From NCBI GenBank assembly GCA_002336855.1, contig DDEV01000010.1, positions 1-33,839 on the forward strand: DNA of 33,839 nucleotides, written 5' to 3'. Made by a program: the position numbers and the translations under genes. Shown here piece by piece: positions 21,844-32,182 of the stretch. The number at the start of each line of letters is the position of its first letter. The stretch's first letter is position 1. The notes under the pieces are model-generated. The model saw nothing but the letters and a program-made list of their open reading frames with translations. It had not been told where the DNA came from and made no database searches. Origin of the DNA: Leucobacter sp. UBA1945. GTDB lineage: Bacteria > Actinomycetota > Actinomycetes > Actinomycetales > Microbacteriaceae.

Positions 21844-23034
21844 ATGGCCCCCATTTCACCCGACCCAACCTCGGCCGCCGCGCTGAGCTTGAGCGCCGCC
21901 CCAAACCCCGATGACGAGCCCCGCTGGCTCGCCCTGCTCGACAGCCTCGACGTCGACAAACTCACCGGAATATTTCTCTCGCTCATCAGCAACGTGCCGG
22001 GGTACGATCCCGCTCCCCTCCCGAACTCCGAAATCGTGCGCTCGGCGAAGCTCTCATTTGAGGCGCTCGTCGACGGACTTCGGGCCGGAGGCATGGGCGA
22101 GGGCGTCACGATCGCGCACCACGTCGGGGTCTCGCGCGCGCGGGCAGACATTCCGCTCACCGCCCTGATGACCGCGATTCGCCACGACTTTTCCGTGCTG
22201 TGGGAGGGGCTCATCGAGGTGTCTGACAAGAGCGATGCCGAGTTGCTGGTCAGACACACCGGCATCGTGCTGCGCACCGTTGACCAATACGTGAGTCAGA
22301 CGCAGCAGGCCTACGTCGCCGAACGCCGCCGCATGGACGACGAGGCGAGCTCGGTGCGCCAGGGGCTTGTCGCCGCGCTATTTCAAGAGCCTCGCCCCAC
22401 CGGGATGCGGCTTGGCGCGATTGCCGCAGAACTCGGCATTCCAGTCGATGCGGGCTACAGCATCGCCGTCGCGCTCGGCGACGATATCGCGGCGCTGCGA
22501 GTCTTCGTCTCAGAGAGCGAACGCGCCGGCGCGGTCGTGCACACGCACCACTCCGGCGACGCGCTGACCGCGTTCACGCACAGCTCGGCTTCGGAGGGCA
22601 GTCGGCTCGCCGAGATTCGGGAGCAATTGCTCGAAGAGCGCGTCGGTATCGCCCGCGCCGACGGGCTCGCCGATCTCCCCCGCAGCGCAGAGGCAGCCCG
22701 AAGCCTTGCCCGACTGTTCGGTCCCGAAGAGCAAGGCGCGATGACGTGGACTCGAGGTTGGGCGAGATTCGCGAACCGCCGCTTGCTCGCCGAGGGCATG
22801 CCGGTGATTGCCGATGTGCAGACGGCGCTCGAGCGCTGCGGTCAGGCCGAACGCGCACGCCTCGAAGAGGCCGTGCGAAGCTACCTGCGAACCGGCAGCG
22901 TCAGCGAATCAGCGGCTCTGCTGTTCTGCCATCGCAACACCATCGCCAACAGGCTTCGGCGCTTCGCAGAGCTTACGGGCGTAGACCCTCTGGTTCCCGA
23001 AGACGCGGCACGAATCGTCGTTGGCTGGGCCTAG
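21844..23034 (+). CDS. PucR/CdaR family transcriptional regulator
   Basis: This is a 396-residue regulator of the PucR/CdaR type. The N-terminal sensing part (about 25-160) lacks the classical PucR domain and resembles the RsbT-co-antagonist-like domain of many actinobacterial members. The middle is GGDEF-like in layout but has no catalytic motif. The C-terminal helix-turn-helix (about 347-385: YLRTGSVSESAALLFCHRNTIANRLRRFAELTGVDP) is the family hallmark. It is divergent from the MHS transporter/TPP/amidohydrolase/M20 operon and is its probable regulator, responding to the imported compound. Its stop codon TAG lies in a CTAG shared with the stop of coaD on the other strand. Confidence 0.92.
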   Translation: MAPISPDPTSAAALSLSAAPNPDDEPRWLALLDSLDVDKLTGIFLSLISNVPGYDPAPLPNSEIVRSAKLSFEALVDGLRAGGMGEGVTIAHHVGVSRARADIPLTALMTAIRHDFSVLWEGLIEVSDKSDAELLVRHTGIVLRTVDQYVSQTQQAYVAERRRMDDEASSVRQGLVAALFQEPRPTGMRLGAIAAELGIPVDAGYSIAVALGDDIAALRVFVSESERAGAVVHTHHSGDALTAFTHSSASEGSRLAEIREQLLEERVGIARADGLADLPRSAEAARSLARLFGPEEQGAMTWTRGWARFANRRLLAEGMPVIADVQTALERCGQAERARLEEAVRSYLRTGSVSESAALLFCHRNTIANRLRRFAELTGVDPLVPEDAARIVVGWA

Positions 23035-23525
23035 GCAGGTCGGGTCGTGTCGAGGTACTTCGCCACGACCCGCGGCACATACTCGCTCACGTCGCCGCCA
23101 AGCGACGACACCTGCCGCACGAGCGAGCTCGACACGTGCGAGTGCGCGGGCTCGGGCAGCAGGAAGACAGTCTCGACGCCGGCGAGGCTGCGGTTCATCA
23201 GCACCATTGGCGTCTCGTAGGCCACGTCGATCTGCGAGCGCAGGCCTTTCACCAGCACCTTGGCGCCGACCTCGGTGCAGTAGTCGACGAGCAGGCCGAC
23301 CGACCACGAGGCGACGGTGATGTTCGAGGGGATGCCCTCGTCTTCGTCGATCGCCTTCTGCAGGAGGTTCATGCGCTCGCTGATCGGCAGCATCGCGTTC
23401 TTGCCCGGGTTGTGCACCACCAGCACGTGCACCTCGTCGAAGATCGCCGCCGCGCGGCGAATCACGTCGAGATGCCCCAGCGTGACGGGGTCGAACGATC
23501 CGGGAACGACGGCAATGGTGCTCAT
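23031..23525 (-). CDS. coaD: Phosphopantetheine adenylyltransferase
   Basis: CoaD moves AMP from ATP to 4'-phosphopantetheine, the next-to-last step of coenzyme A synthesis. The 164-residue product has the nucleotidyltransferase motif GSFDPVTLGH at residues 9-18, the KGLRSQIDVAYE substrate region (about 93-104) and the ISSTxxR-like motif HVSSSLVR at 130-137. The ATG at 23525 gives the family's standard N-terminus MSTIAVVPGSFDP. A TAGGCT hexamer lies 7 nt upstream, close to the leaderless spacing; a TTG two codons earlier is also open but less likely. It is convergent with the PucR-family gene and shares its stop site. Confidence 0.97.
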   Translation of the reverse strand: MSTIAVVPGSFDPVTLGHLDVIRRAAAIFDEVHVLVVHNPGKNAMLPISERMNLLQKAIDEDEGIPSNITVASWSVGLLVDYCTEVGAKVLVKGLRSQIDVAYETPMVLMNRSLAGVETVFLLPEPAHSHVSSSLVRQVSSLGGDVSEYVPRVVAKYLDTTRPA

Positions 23526-23615
23526 ACCCAACAGCCTAGAGGCAAACGCCCCTGCCTCCTGGCATCAACGCCTGCATGGAGGCGAGTTCTCAGCGAAAAT
23601 ATATGCTCGGCGCGG

Positions 23616-25847
<2,232 letters not shown>

Positions 25848-25859
25848 GTTCCAAGGCTA
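25848..25859 (-). promoter_or_regulatory. -10 element of a leaderless start (recG)
   Basis: On the minus strand TAGCCT (25859-25854) plus the 6-nt spacer TGGAAC leads to the ATG at 25847. Confidence 0.6.
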
Positions 25860-25877
25860 GCGGGCGCCACCGACAGA

Positions 25878-25889
25878 TACACTCGTCCC
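25878..25889 (+). promoter_or_regulatory. -10 element of a leaderless GTG start (rsmD)
   Basis: TACACT at 25878-25883 plus the 6-nt spacer CGTCCC leads to the GTG at 25890. The recG and rsmD promoters face away from each other inside 42 bp, so each one's -35 zone falls on the other's -10 zone. Confidence 0.6.
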
Positions 25890-26498
25890 GTGACCAGGAT
25901 TATTGCGGGCGCCGCCGGTTCGTTGCGGCTCGAAGTGCCGAAGGCGGGCACTCGACCGACGAGCGACCGCGTGCGCGAGGCGATCTTCTCAGCACTCGAA
26001 TCATGGAACCTCGTGCGCGGTTCGCGGGTGCTCGATCTCTACGCGGGATCAGGCGCACTCGGTCTCGAGGCGGCGAGCAGGGGCGCCTCGGCCGTCGTGC
26101 TGGTCGAGAAGCACCCCCAGGCCGCGCAGGTCGCCGGCAAGAACGCGAAGACCGTGCAGCAGGCGTTCGGCCCCGAAGACGCACCGAAGATCGAGGTCGC
26201 CCGCTCCTCGGTGCAGGGATATCTTGAGCTGCGCACCCCCGGCACGCCTGGCGGCACCGCGGCACACGCGAACCGCGAACAGTTCGATGTCATCATGCTC
26301 GACCCGCCCTACGACCTCGGCGAGCAAGAGCTTGCGGCAAACCTTGCGTCCGCGAGCGGCATGCTCGCCCCCGACGGGGTGGTGCTGGTCGAGCGTTCGA
26401 GCCGATCCCCCGAACCCATCTGGCCCGACGGGCTCGTACGGTTCAGAGAGAAACGGTACGGCGAAACCGTGCTGTGGTGGGCAGAGCTCGCTAGATAA
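25890..26498 (+). CDS. rsmD: 16S rRNA (guanine-966-N2)-methyltransferase
   Basis: RsmD methylates G966 of 16S rRNA with S-adenosylmethionine. The 202-residue product begins MTRIIAGAAGSLRLEVPKAGTRPTSDRVREAIFSAL, the family's normal N-terminus. It has the SAM motif RVLDLYAGSGALGLEAASRG (46-65) and the catalytic DPPY at 138-141. The GTG start at 25890 follows directly after a -10 with 6-nt spacing; the frame is open much further upstream, but that part is the antisense of recG. The insert between 113 and 130 (ELRTPGTPGGTAAHANRE) is extra compared with typical RsmD. Its 3' end overlaps the next, convergent gene by 8 bp. Confidence 0.96.
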   Translation: MTRIIAGAAGSLRLEVPKAGTRPTSDRVREAIFSALESWNLVRGSRVLDLYAGSGALGLEAASRGASAVVLVEKHPQAAQVAGKNAKTVQQAFGPEDAPKIEVARSSVQGYLELRTPGTPGGTAAHANREQFDVIMLDPPYDLGEQELAANLASASGMLAPDGVVLVERSSRSPEPIWPDGLVRFREKRYGETVLWWAELAR

Positions 26499-29085
26499 AC
26501 CAACCGTCGAACGAGCGCACCCCGTACTTCGGTGCGATCACGCTGTTCCAACGCGACGCGAAGCGCTCTTTCGGGGCGTCCGAGGCATCGGCAGCGGTCT
26601 TACCAGCGGCCGAAAGTGTCGCGCAGCCGCTGGCGTTCGCGGCCTCGGCCCACGCAACATACTCGACGTTCGCCTGATGCGACAGTTCGATTGCCTCAGT
26701 CAGGTCGGCGAGCAGCTGTTTGCCTTCGGGAATCTTGTCGACCGGCATCGCGTCGAGCGCGGCCAGCAGTTCTGCTCGGTTGTCGCGCACGGCTTGCATT
26801 GCGGCGACGGTGTCGGCGTATCCTCCAGGGCCAGCGGTGCAGCCGGCGAGCTTCGGCAGCGCGTCTTTCAGCATCGCCCTGCCTGCATAGGCCTTCTCGA
26901 GCACCTCGATCATGTACCTGATCTGGTCTTCTGCGGTCGCTTTGGGTGCCTTCACGTCGAATGCACCGGTTTCGTTCGCGATCTCCTCCGCGGCGCGCAC
27001 TCCCTCGCCCATCGGCACGAACACGTATCTCACGAAACGCTGCTGCTCGCTCACAGTTGAGCTCGTATCCGAGTCGCGCATGGTCGCCATGCCCAGCAAG
27101 TAGTCGAGCGTGAGTTTCGAGCCGTCTGCCATGGTTGCGAGGTAGCGGCTCGTCGCGGCATCCCATTGCACCGAGGATCGAGCCTGTTTGCTCGTGGGTT
27201 TCGTCGCGCCGAGCGAGAATCGCGGCTTGCCCTCGCCACCCGGCTGGTAGGCGACGTAGCTGGGCGTATTGACGTCGACACCGCAGACGACGATCCAGCC
27301 GTCCTCGAGTTCCATCCACGCAAGCAGCACCGTCTCACCGGGGCAGGCGGGCACGAAGTCGGGCGCCTGCGCGGCGACGCGTTCGGCGAGCGCAAGCACC
27401 CCCGAACCACTCGCCGATGAGCTCGGGCCCACGAAGCTGTAGCCACCGATCGAGCTCGCGCCTTCAGCGGTAGAACACCCGCTGCAGTAGCTGCTGGCGA
27501 GCATTACTCCCTGCGGGCCACCCGTTGCCTCGCCGATCTCGACCGTGCCCGGCAGCTCGAACCTGCCTGTCACCTCTCCGCTGAGCGCATCGAACGTGTC
27601 TACCGTGGCAGGGGCGCCCGGGTCTTGGCTGCCGTAGAAGATCAGCACGGAGTCGCCAGACACCGCGACCGAGGTTCCCCTCGCCTGCGCATCGATTGGC
27701 GTCACGTCACCCGAAACCAGGTCGACGAGCGCATACCCCGCCGCCTGCTCGACCAGCACGAGCCCCGTAGCGGGATCCTTCGCGCCATTCGCTCTCGAGA
27801 CCTGTGCGGGCTGATACCAACCGGGCAGAGTGCCCTCGACCTGCCACAGCTGCTCACCGCCCTGCTGGTCGAAGGCGAGCAAGCCATCTTCGCTCGGAAG
27901 CAGCCAGATCGGGCGCTCGCCCGGCACGTAGTTTGCGTAGCCTGTGCTGTTCGCGAACCGCTCGATGGTGAACCCCGCAGCCTCGCCCGGCCCAGCACAC
28001 GAGGGGCCGAGAAGAAGTATCTTCTTGCCTGCGAGCACTGCTTTGCACACGGCTTCGACGCGGTTGCCCTCGCTGAATGTTCCCTCCCCGACAACGTTCT
28101 GCTGCTCGTCATAGAGCTGCCACTGCTCGGGGCCGCTCACCAGGCTGTGCCCGTCGACCGAGAACGCCGCCGGTCGCGCACGCTCTTGAAGCAGCTCGCC
28201 GCTTTGCGAGTAGATGCGCTCGTGCCCCTGCTCCCAGTCGAACAGCACGAGCCCCTCGCCGTCGGCACGCAAATCTTTCATCTCGCCGGGCACTTCAAAG
28301 CGGCCCACCTCACCCTTGGCGTCAAGCACTACGACCGATCCGCTTGCCCCACCGGGCAGCAGGCAGAATGCTCGCGCCAAGTCGAGGCTCGCGCTGCAAG
28401 AAGCCGGGCCGCTCGCCGACGCATCCTCCTGCCACACCACGTCACCCGAGCCGGGAGCGAGCAGCGCTACGACCGCCTGATCGCTGTTCGTTTCGGCGTG
28501 TACCACCACGCCGCCGTCGAACTGCACCACGTCGGCCCAGCCAGGTGAGATCACGCCCGCAGGCGGCATCATGCGTTCCATATAGCCGAGCTGCGCCTTG
28601 CCGATGCCGAGTGCGTCGCCGTCGACCGTCCATCGCAGCTCGCCACCGTCGGTAAAGCTCGCCCGCTGCTCCAAATCGGCGGCGGGCACAGCCGCATTCT
28701 CCGAAGAGGATCCGCCGAACCACTTGTCGAACGTACCGCTGAGGGCGAGCGCGGTGCCCGTGCCCGCGAGCACGAGCGCAGCGGCTGCGATCGAGGCGAC
28801 AATCGCGAAGATAGGGCTGCGGCTCGCCCCATCGCTGGTAGCCCCAGGATCCGTAGCTGTGGCGTTGGACGGGCTGGCCGCAGCAATTCCAGCAGCGGTC
28901 TGCTGCTGCTCGTAGCGCTCCGCCATCCACTGGCGCAGGCCGTCGTAGCAGTTTGGGTGATGCCAGATCTCATCCCACAGATCGGGCCTCGTAATGGCCA
29001 ACTCAGCAAGCTGTGCGGCAGACACCTCTGCGGGCAGCGCGCCCGCTCGTTCTGGCTCAGAAGCTCCCCAGCTATCACCCGTCAT
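26491..29085 (-). CDS. Large membrane-anchored protein with LRV-like N-terminus and beta-propeller-like ectodomain
   Basis: This is an 864-residue protein I cannot assign to a characterised family. Residues 18-54 (LPAEVSAAQLAELAITRPDLWDEIWHHPNCYDGLRQWM) resemble the variant leucine-rich repeat unit found at the N-terminus of actinobacterial membrane proteins. A low-complexity Ala/Ser/Thr linker and one transmembrane helix follow (91-115). The outer part has repeated short beta-strand blocks with tryptophan/aspartate (GELRWTVDGDALG, GDVVWQEDA, LLAFDQQGGEQLWQVEG, DTFDALSGEVTGRFELPG), like PQQ-type propellers. It also holds several cysteines, including CSGCS. The C-terminal 150 residues are helical. 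The ATG at 29085 follows a TAGTCT hexamer by 6 nt. It is convergent with rsmD, with an 8-bp overlap. Confidence 0.8.
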   Translation of the reverse strand: MTGDSWGASEPERAGALPAEVSAAQLAELAITRPDLWDEIWHHPNCYDGLRQWMAERYEQQQTAAGIAAASPSNATATDPGATSDGASRSPIFAIVASIAAAALVLAGTGTALALSGTFDKWFGGSSSENAAVPAADLEQRASFTDGGELRWTVDGDALGIGKAQLGYMERMMPPAGVISPGWADVVQFDGGVVVHAETNSDQAVVALLAPGSGDVVWQEDASASGPASCSASLDLARAFCLLPGGASGSVVVLDAKGEVGRFEVPGEMKDLRADGEGLVLFDWEQGHERIYSQSGELLQERARPAAFSVDGHSLVSGPEQWQLYDEQQNVVGEGTFSEGNRVEAVCKAVLAGKKILLLGPSCAGPGEAAGFTIERFANSTGYANYVPGERPIWLLPSEDGLLAFDQQGGEQLWQVEGTLPGWYQPAQVSRANGAKDPATGLVLVEQAAGYALVDLVSGDVTPIDAQARGTSVAVSGDSVLIFYGSQDPGAPATVDTFDALSGEVTGRFELPGTVEIGEATGGPQGVMLASSYCSGCSTAEGASSIGGYSFVGPSSSASGSGVLALAERVAAQAPDFVPACPGETVLLAWMELEDGWIVVCGVDVNTPSYVAYQPGGEGKPRFSLGATKPTSKQARSSVQWDAATSRYLATMADGSKLTLDYLLGMATMRDSDTSSTVSEQQRFVRYVFVPMGEGVRAAEEIANETGAFDVKAPKATAEDQIRYMIEVLEKAYAGRAMLKDALPKLAGCTAGPGGYADTVAAMQAVRDNRAELLAALDAMPVDKIPEGKQLLADLTEAIELSHQANVEYVAWAEAANASGCATLSAAGKTAADASDAPKERFASRWNSVIAPKYGVRSFDGWFI

Positions 29086-29097
29086 GCGGCAAGACTA
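29086..29097 (-). promoter_or_regulatory. -10 element of a leaderless start (864-residue protein)
   Basis: On the minus strand TAGTCT (29097-29092) plus the 6-nt spacer TGCCGC leads to the ATG at 29085. Confidence 0.6.
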
Positions 29098-29130
29098 GTG
29101 CAAAGGATCCGACAGCCGTAGTGATACACC

Positions 29131-29158
29131 ACAGGCCCGGGGTCTCCCCCGGGCCTGT
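29131..29158 (-). terminator. Strong stem-loop after gabD
   Basis: A perfect 12-bp stem (29131-29142 with 29147-29158) closes a TCTC loop. It lies 19 nt past the gabD stop on the minus strand. A 12-bp palindrome TTTTCGCGAAAA (29167-29178) sits between them and touches the stop codon. There is no T run; a terminator is the likely role. Confidence 0.65.
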
Positions 29159-29177
29159 GCGATCCTTTTCGCGAAAA

Positions 29178-30644
29178 TTAGCGTGGGATCAGGGTGTACT
29201 TCGTCGAGAGGAACTCGTGGATGCCCTCGAAACCGCCCTCGCGGCCGATGCCGGACTGCTTCAGGCCGCCGAAGGGAGCCGCAGCGTTCGACACGAGGCC
29301 GGTGTTCAGGCCCATCATGCCGGTCTCGAGCTTCTCGATCATGCGCTGACCGCGAGCCAGGTTCTCGGTGAACACGTAGCTCACGAGGCCGTACTCGGTG
29401 TTGTTCGCGATCTCGACAGCTTCTTCTTCGGTCGAGAAACGAATGATGCCGAGCACAGGCCCGAAGATCTCTTCGCGCATGATGGCCGACTGCGGGCTGA
29501 GCTTGTCGATGACGGTGGGCTGGAAGAAGTAGCCCGGGCCGTCGATCGCCTCGCCACCGGTGACGATGGTGGCGCCGGTCTCGACAGCGTCTGCGACGAG
29601 GCGAGCGGTGTTTGCGACCGCCTTCTCTTCGACCAGCGCACCGATGTCGTTGCCCTCGTCGGCGCCGCGGCCGATCGTCATCGCCGACACCTTCTCGCCG
29701 ACGCGACGAGCGAACTCGTCGGCAACCGACTCGTGCACGATGATGCGGTTCGCAGCGGTGCAGGCCTGGCCGATGTTGCGGAACTTCGCGAGCAGCACGC
29801 CCTCGACAGCCTTATCGAGATCTGCGTCTTCGAACACGACGAACGGGGCGTTGCCGCCGAGCTCCATCGAGGTGCGCAACACGTTCTGAGCAGCAGCCTG
29901 CAGCAGGGTCACGCCGACCGGGGTCGAGCCCGTGAACGAGAGCTTGCGCAAACGGGTGTCAGACAGCAGTGCGCTCGACTGCGCGCTCGACTTCGAGGTT
30001 GCGACGACGTTCACAACGCCGGCGGGCAGGCCGGCCTCTTCGAGCAGCTGCACGAAGAAGATCGTGGTGAGCGGCGTGAGGGCTGCGGGCTTGATGACCA
30101 CGGTGCAGCCTGCGGCGAGCGCCGGAGCGATCTTGCGGGTTGCCATCGCGAGCGGAAAGTTCCACGGCGTGATGAAGTAGCAGGGGCCGACGGGAATGTG
30201 CGAGACCACCATGTTGCCGGTGCCCTCGGGGTTCGGACGGTAGTCGCCGCGCACACGCACTGCCTCTTCAGAGAACCAGCGCAAGAACTCGCCGCCGTAG
30301 TTGACCTCGCCGCGGGCCTCGGCGATGGGCTTTCCCATCTCCATTGCCATGAGCAGCGCGAACTCTTCCTTGCGCTCCATCAGCAGGTCGAAGGCACGGC
30401 GCAGAATGTTCGAGCGCACGCGGGTCGGGGTCTGCGCCCACGAATCCTGCGCTGCGACGGCTGCATCGAGGGCGCGCACGGCGTCTTCAACCGTCGCGTC
30501 GGCGATCTGCTTGATGACCTCGCCGGTTGCGGGGTCGTGCACATCGATCGTTGCGCCGGTGGTCGAGGGCTGCCAGGTGCCGCCGATTCCGAGGCCGCTC
30601 TGAACGCGGTCGAGCAGTTCCTGCTCATTGGGCTTCAATGCCAT
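29178..30644 (-). CDS. gabD: Succinate-semialdehyde dehydrogenase (NAD(P)+)
   Basis: GabD oxidises succinate semialdehyde to succinate, finishing 4-aminobutyrate breakdown. The 488-residue aldehyde dehydrogenase has Asn162 (TPWNFP), Lys185 (VVIKPA), the cofactor loop FTGSTPVG, the general base Glu261 (MELGGNAP) and the catalytic Cys295 (NIGQACTAANR). The C-terminal PFGGLKQSGIGREGG is typical of GabD-type enzymes. The ATG has a GAAAGGA ribosome site 7 nt upstream. It lies 71 nt downstream of gabT, with a perfect 40-bp palindrome between them. Cofactor preference (NAD or NADP) is not decided here. Confidence 0.95.
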   Translation of the reverse strand: MALKPNEQELLDRVQSGLGIGGTWQPSTTGATIDVHDPATGEVIKQIADATVEDAVRALDAAVAAQDSWAQTPTRVRSNILRRAFDLLMERKEEFALLMAMEMGKPIAEARGEVNYGGEFLRWFSEEAVRVRGDYRPNPEGTGNMVVSHIPVGPCYFITPWNFPLAMATRKIAPALAAGCTVVIKPAALTPLTTIFFVQLLEEAGLPAGVVNVVATSKSSAQSSALLSDTRLRKLSFTGSTPVGVTLLQAAAQNVLRTSMELGGNAPFVVFEDADLDKAVEGVLLAKFRNIGQACTAANRIIVHESVADEFARRVGEKVSAMTIGRGADEGNDIGALVEEKAVANTARLVADAVETGATIVTGGEAIDGPGYFFQPTVIDKLSPQSAIMREEIFGPVLGIIRFSTEEEAVEIANNTEYGLVSYVFTENLARGQRMIEKLETGMMGLNTGLVSNAAAPFGGLKQSGIGREGGFEGIHEFLSTKYTLIPR

Positions 30645-30665
30645 GGCTGTGTCCTTTCGGTTGAC

Positions 30666-30705
30666 CGGTGGTGCTGATCCTTTTCGAAAAGGATCAGCAC
30701 CACCG
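30666..30705 (-). repeat. Perfect 40-bp palindrome between gabT and gabD
   Basis: The arms 30666-30685 and 30686-30705 are exact reverse complements with no spacer, around the centre CTTTTCGAAAAG. In RNA this gives a long hairpin of up to about 18 bp. It lies 10 nt after the gabT stop and 21 nt before the gabD ATG. It could be an attenuating terminator, an RNA-processing site or an mRNA stabiliser. The gabD 3' flank repeats part of its core (GATCCTTTTCG at 29161-29171). Confidence 0.9.
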
Positions 30706-30715
30706 AATCCATCAA

Positions 30716-32056
30716 TTAGTTGGCGGCGATCGCGTCTACCACGACCTGCAGGCCCTCGCGCAGCAGCTCATCGCTGATGGTGAGTGCGGGCAGGAAGCGG
30801 ATCACGTTGCCGTAGGTGCCGCAGGTGAGCGCGACGACGCCCTGCTCGCCAGCAAGCTTTGCCACTGCGCTGGTGAGCGCCGCGTTCGGGGTCTTCGAGC
30901 CCGACTCGACGAGCTCGACCGCCATCATTGCGCCGCGGCCGCGGATGTCGCCGATGCGGTCATCGGTCTTCTGCAGCTCGCCGAAGACCTCTTCGATGAT
31001 CGCCTGAATCTGCTGAGCGCGCTCGAGCAGGTTCTCTGCCTCGTAGGTCTCGATGGTAGCGAGGGCCGCTGCGCAGGCGATGGGGCTGCCAGCGTAGGTG
31101 CCGCCGAGGCCGCCCGAGTGTGCCGAATCCATGATCTCGGCGCGACCGGTGACGCCCGAGAGCGGCAGGCCGCCCGCGATGCCCTTGGCAACGGTCACCA
31201 TGTCGGGCACGACGCCCTCGAACTCAGCGGCAAACATGTTGCCAGTGCGTGCGAAGCCGGTCTGCACCTCGTCGAGGATGAAGACGACGCCGTTCTCGGT
31301 TGCCCACTGCTGCAGCGCGGGCAGGAAGCCCTTGGCCGGAGCGATGAAGCCACCCTCGCCCTGGATGGGCTCGATGATGATGGCGGCAACGTTCTTCGAG
31401 CCGACCTGCTTCTCGATCTGGGTCAGCGCGAGCTCTGCTGCCTCGACGCCGCTCAGACCGTCGCGGTAGGGGTACGAGGTGGGAACGCGGTAGACCTCGG
31501 GAGCGAACGGGCCGAAGCCGTCCTTGTAGGGCATGTTCTTTGCGGTCATGCCCATGGTGAGGTTGGTGCGGCCGTGGTACGCGTGGTCGAAGACAACGAC
31601 AGCGTCGCGCTTGGTGTAATGACGAGCGATCTTGATCGCGTTCTCGACTGCCTCGGCGCCCGAGTTGAACAGTGCCGAGCGCTTCTCGAAGTCACCGGGG
31701 GTCAGCTCGTTGAGCTTCTCGGCGACGGCGATGTAGCCCTCGTAGGGGGTCACGGTGAAGCAGGTGTGGGTGAACTGTGCGACCTGGCGCTGCACGGCCT
31801 CGACAACGCGGGGCGACGAGTTGCCGACACCGGTCACGGCGATGCCCGAGCCGAGGTCGATCAGGGTGTTGCCGTCTGCGTCGAGCAGCACACCGTCGCC
31901 ACCTGCAACGACAGAAATGCCGAGTGCGTGACCGACGCCCGATGCGACCGCAGCGCTCTTGCGTGCGATGATCTCCTGCGACTTCGGGCCAGGAATGGCG
32001 GTGACGAGGTTGCGTGCCTGCGCGAGTGCGCTGCCGCCCTGAATGTTCTCTGACAT
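30716..32056 (-). CDS. gabT: 4-aminobutyrate aminotransferase
   Basis: GabT transfers the amino group of 4-aminobutyrate to 2-oxoglutarate, forming succinate semialdehyde and glutamate. The 446-residue class-III aminotransferase has FNSGAEAVENAIKIAR (130-145), the PLP-nitrogen aspartate region ILDEVQTGFART (Asp262) and the PLP lysine Lys291 (TVAKGIAGGLPLSG). The ATG at 32056 has a GGGAG ribosome site 5 nt upstream. The frame is open to 32158, but the upstream part has no family match. It heads the gabT-gabD operon and is divergent from a PucR-family regulator. A TAGGCT hexamer at 32141-32136 is a possible -10 with a leader of about 75 nt. Confidence 0.95.
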   Translation of the reverse strand: MSENIQGGSALAQARNLVTAIPGPKSQEIIARKSAAVASGVGHALGISVVAGGDGVLLDADGNTLIDLGSGIAVTGVGNSSPRVVEAVQRQVAQFTHTCFTVTPYEGYIAVAEKLNELTPGDFEKRSALFNSGAEAVENAIKIARHYTKRDAVVVFDHAYHGRTNLTMGMTAKNMPYKDGFGPFAPEVYRVPTSYPYRDGLSGVEAAELALTQIEKQVGSKNVAAIIIEPIQGEGGFIAPAKGFLPALQQWATENGVVFILDEVQTGFARTGNMFAAEFEGVVPDMVTVAKGIAGGLPLSGVTGRAEIMDSAHSGGLGGTYAGSPIACAAALATIETYEAENLLERAQQIQAIIEEVFGELQKTDDRIGDIRGRGAMMAVELVESGSKTPNAALTSAVAKLAGEQGVVALTCGTYGNVIRFLPALTISDELLREGLQVVVDAIAAN

Positions 32057-32182
32057 AGTTGCTCCCTTACTTCGAGACTGAGCCGGCGAGAAGCCGGGTG
32101 GTGATGCGCGGCGTGAACCGTGCGAGTCAAGCACCAGCCTAGAACTCGCAATAGGCAAAGCCGAGTGACATAATGGCGAACA
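32057..32182. promoter_or_regulatory. Divergent control region gabT / PucR-family regulator
   Basis: These 126 bp hold a possible gabT -10 (TAGGCT, minus, 32141-32136). A CATAAT (32169-32174) ends 8 nt before the regulator ATG at 32183, so that mRNA would be leaderless or nearly so. I found no clear palindrome here. Confidence 0.4.

Noticed and set aside
29013..32053. Long plus-strand open frames opposite gabD and gabT
   Set aside because: Both are reverse-strand shadows of well-supported enzymes. They lack family motifs and sensible starts.
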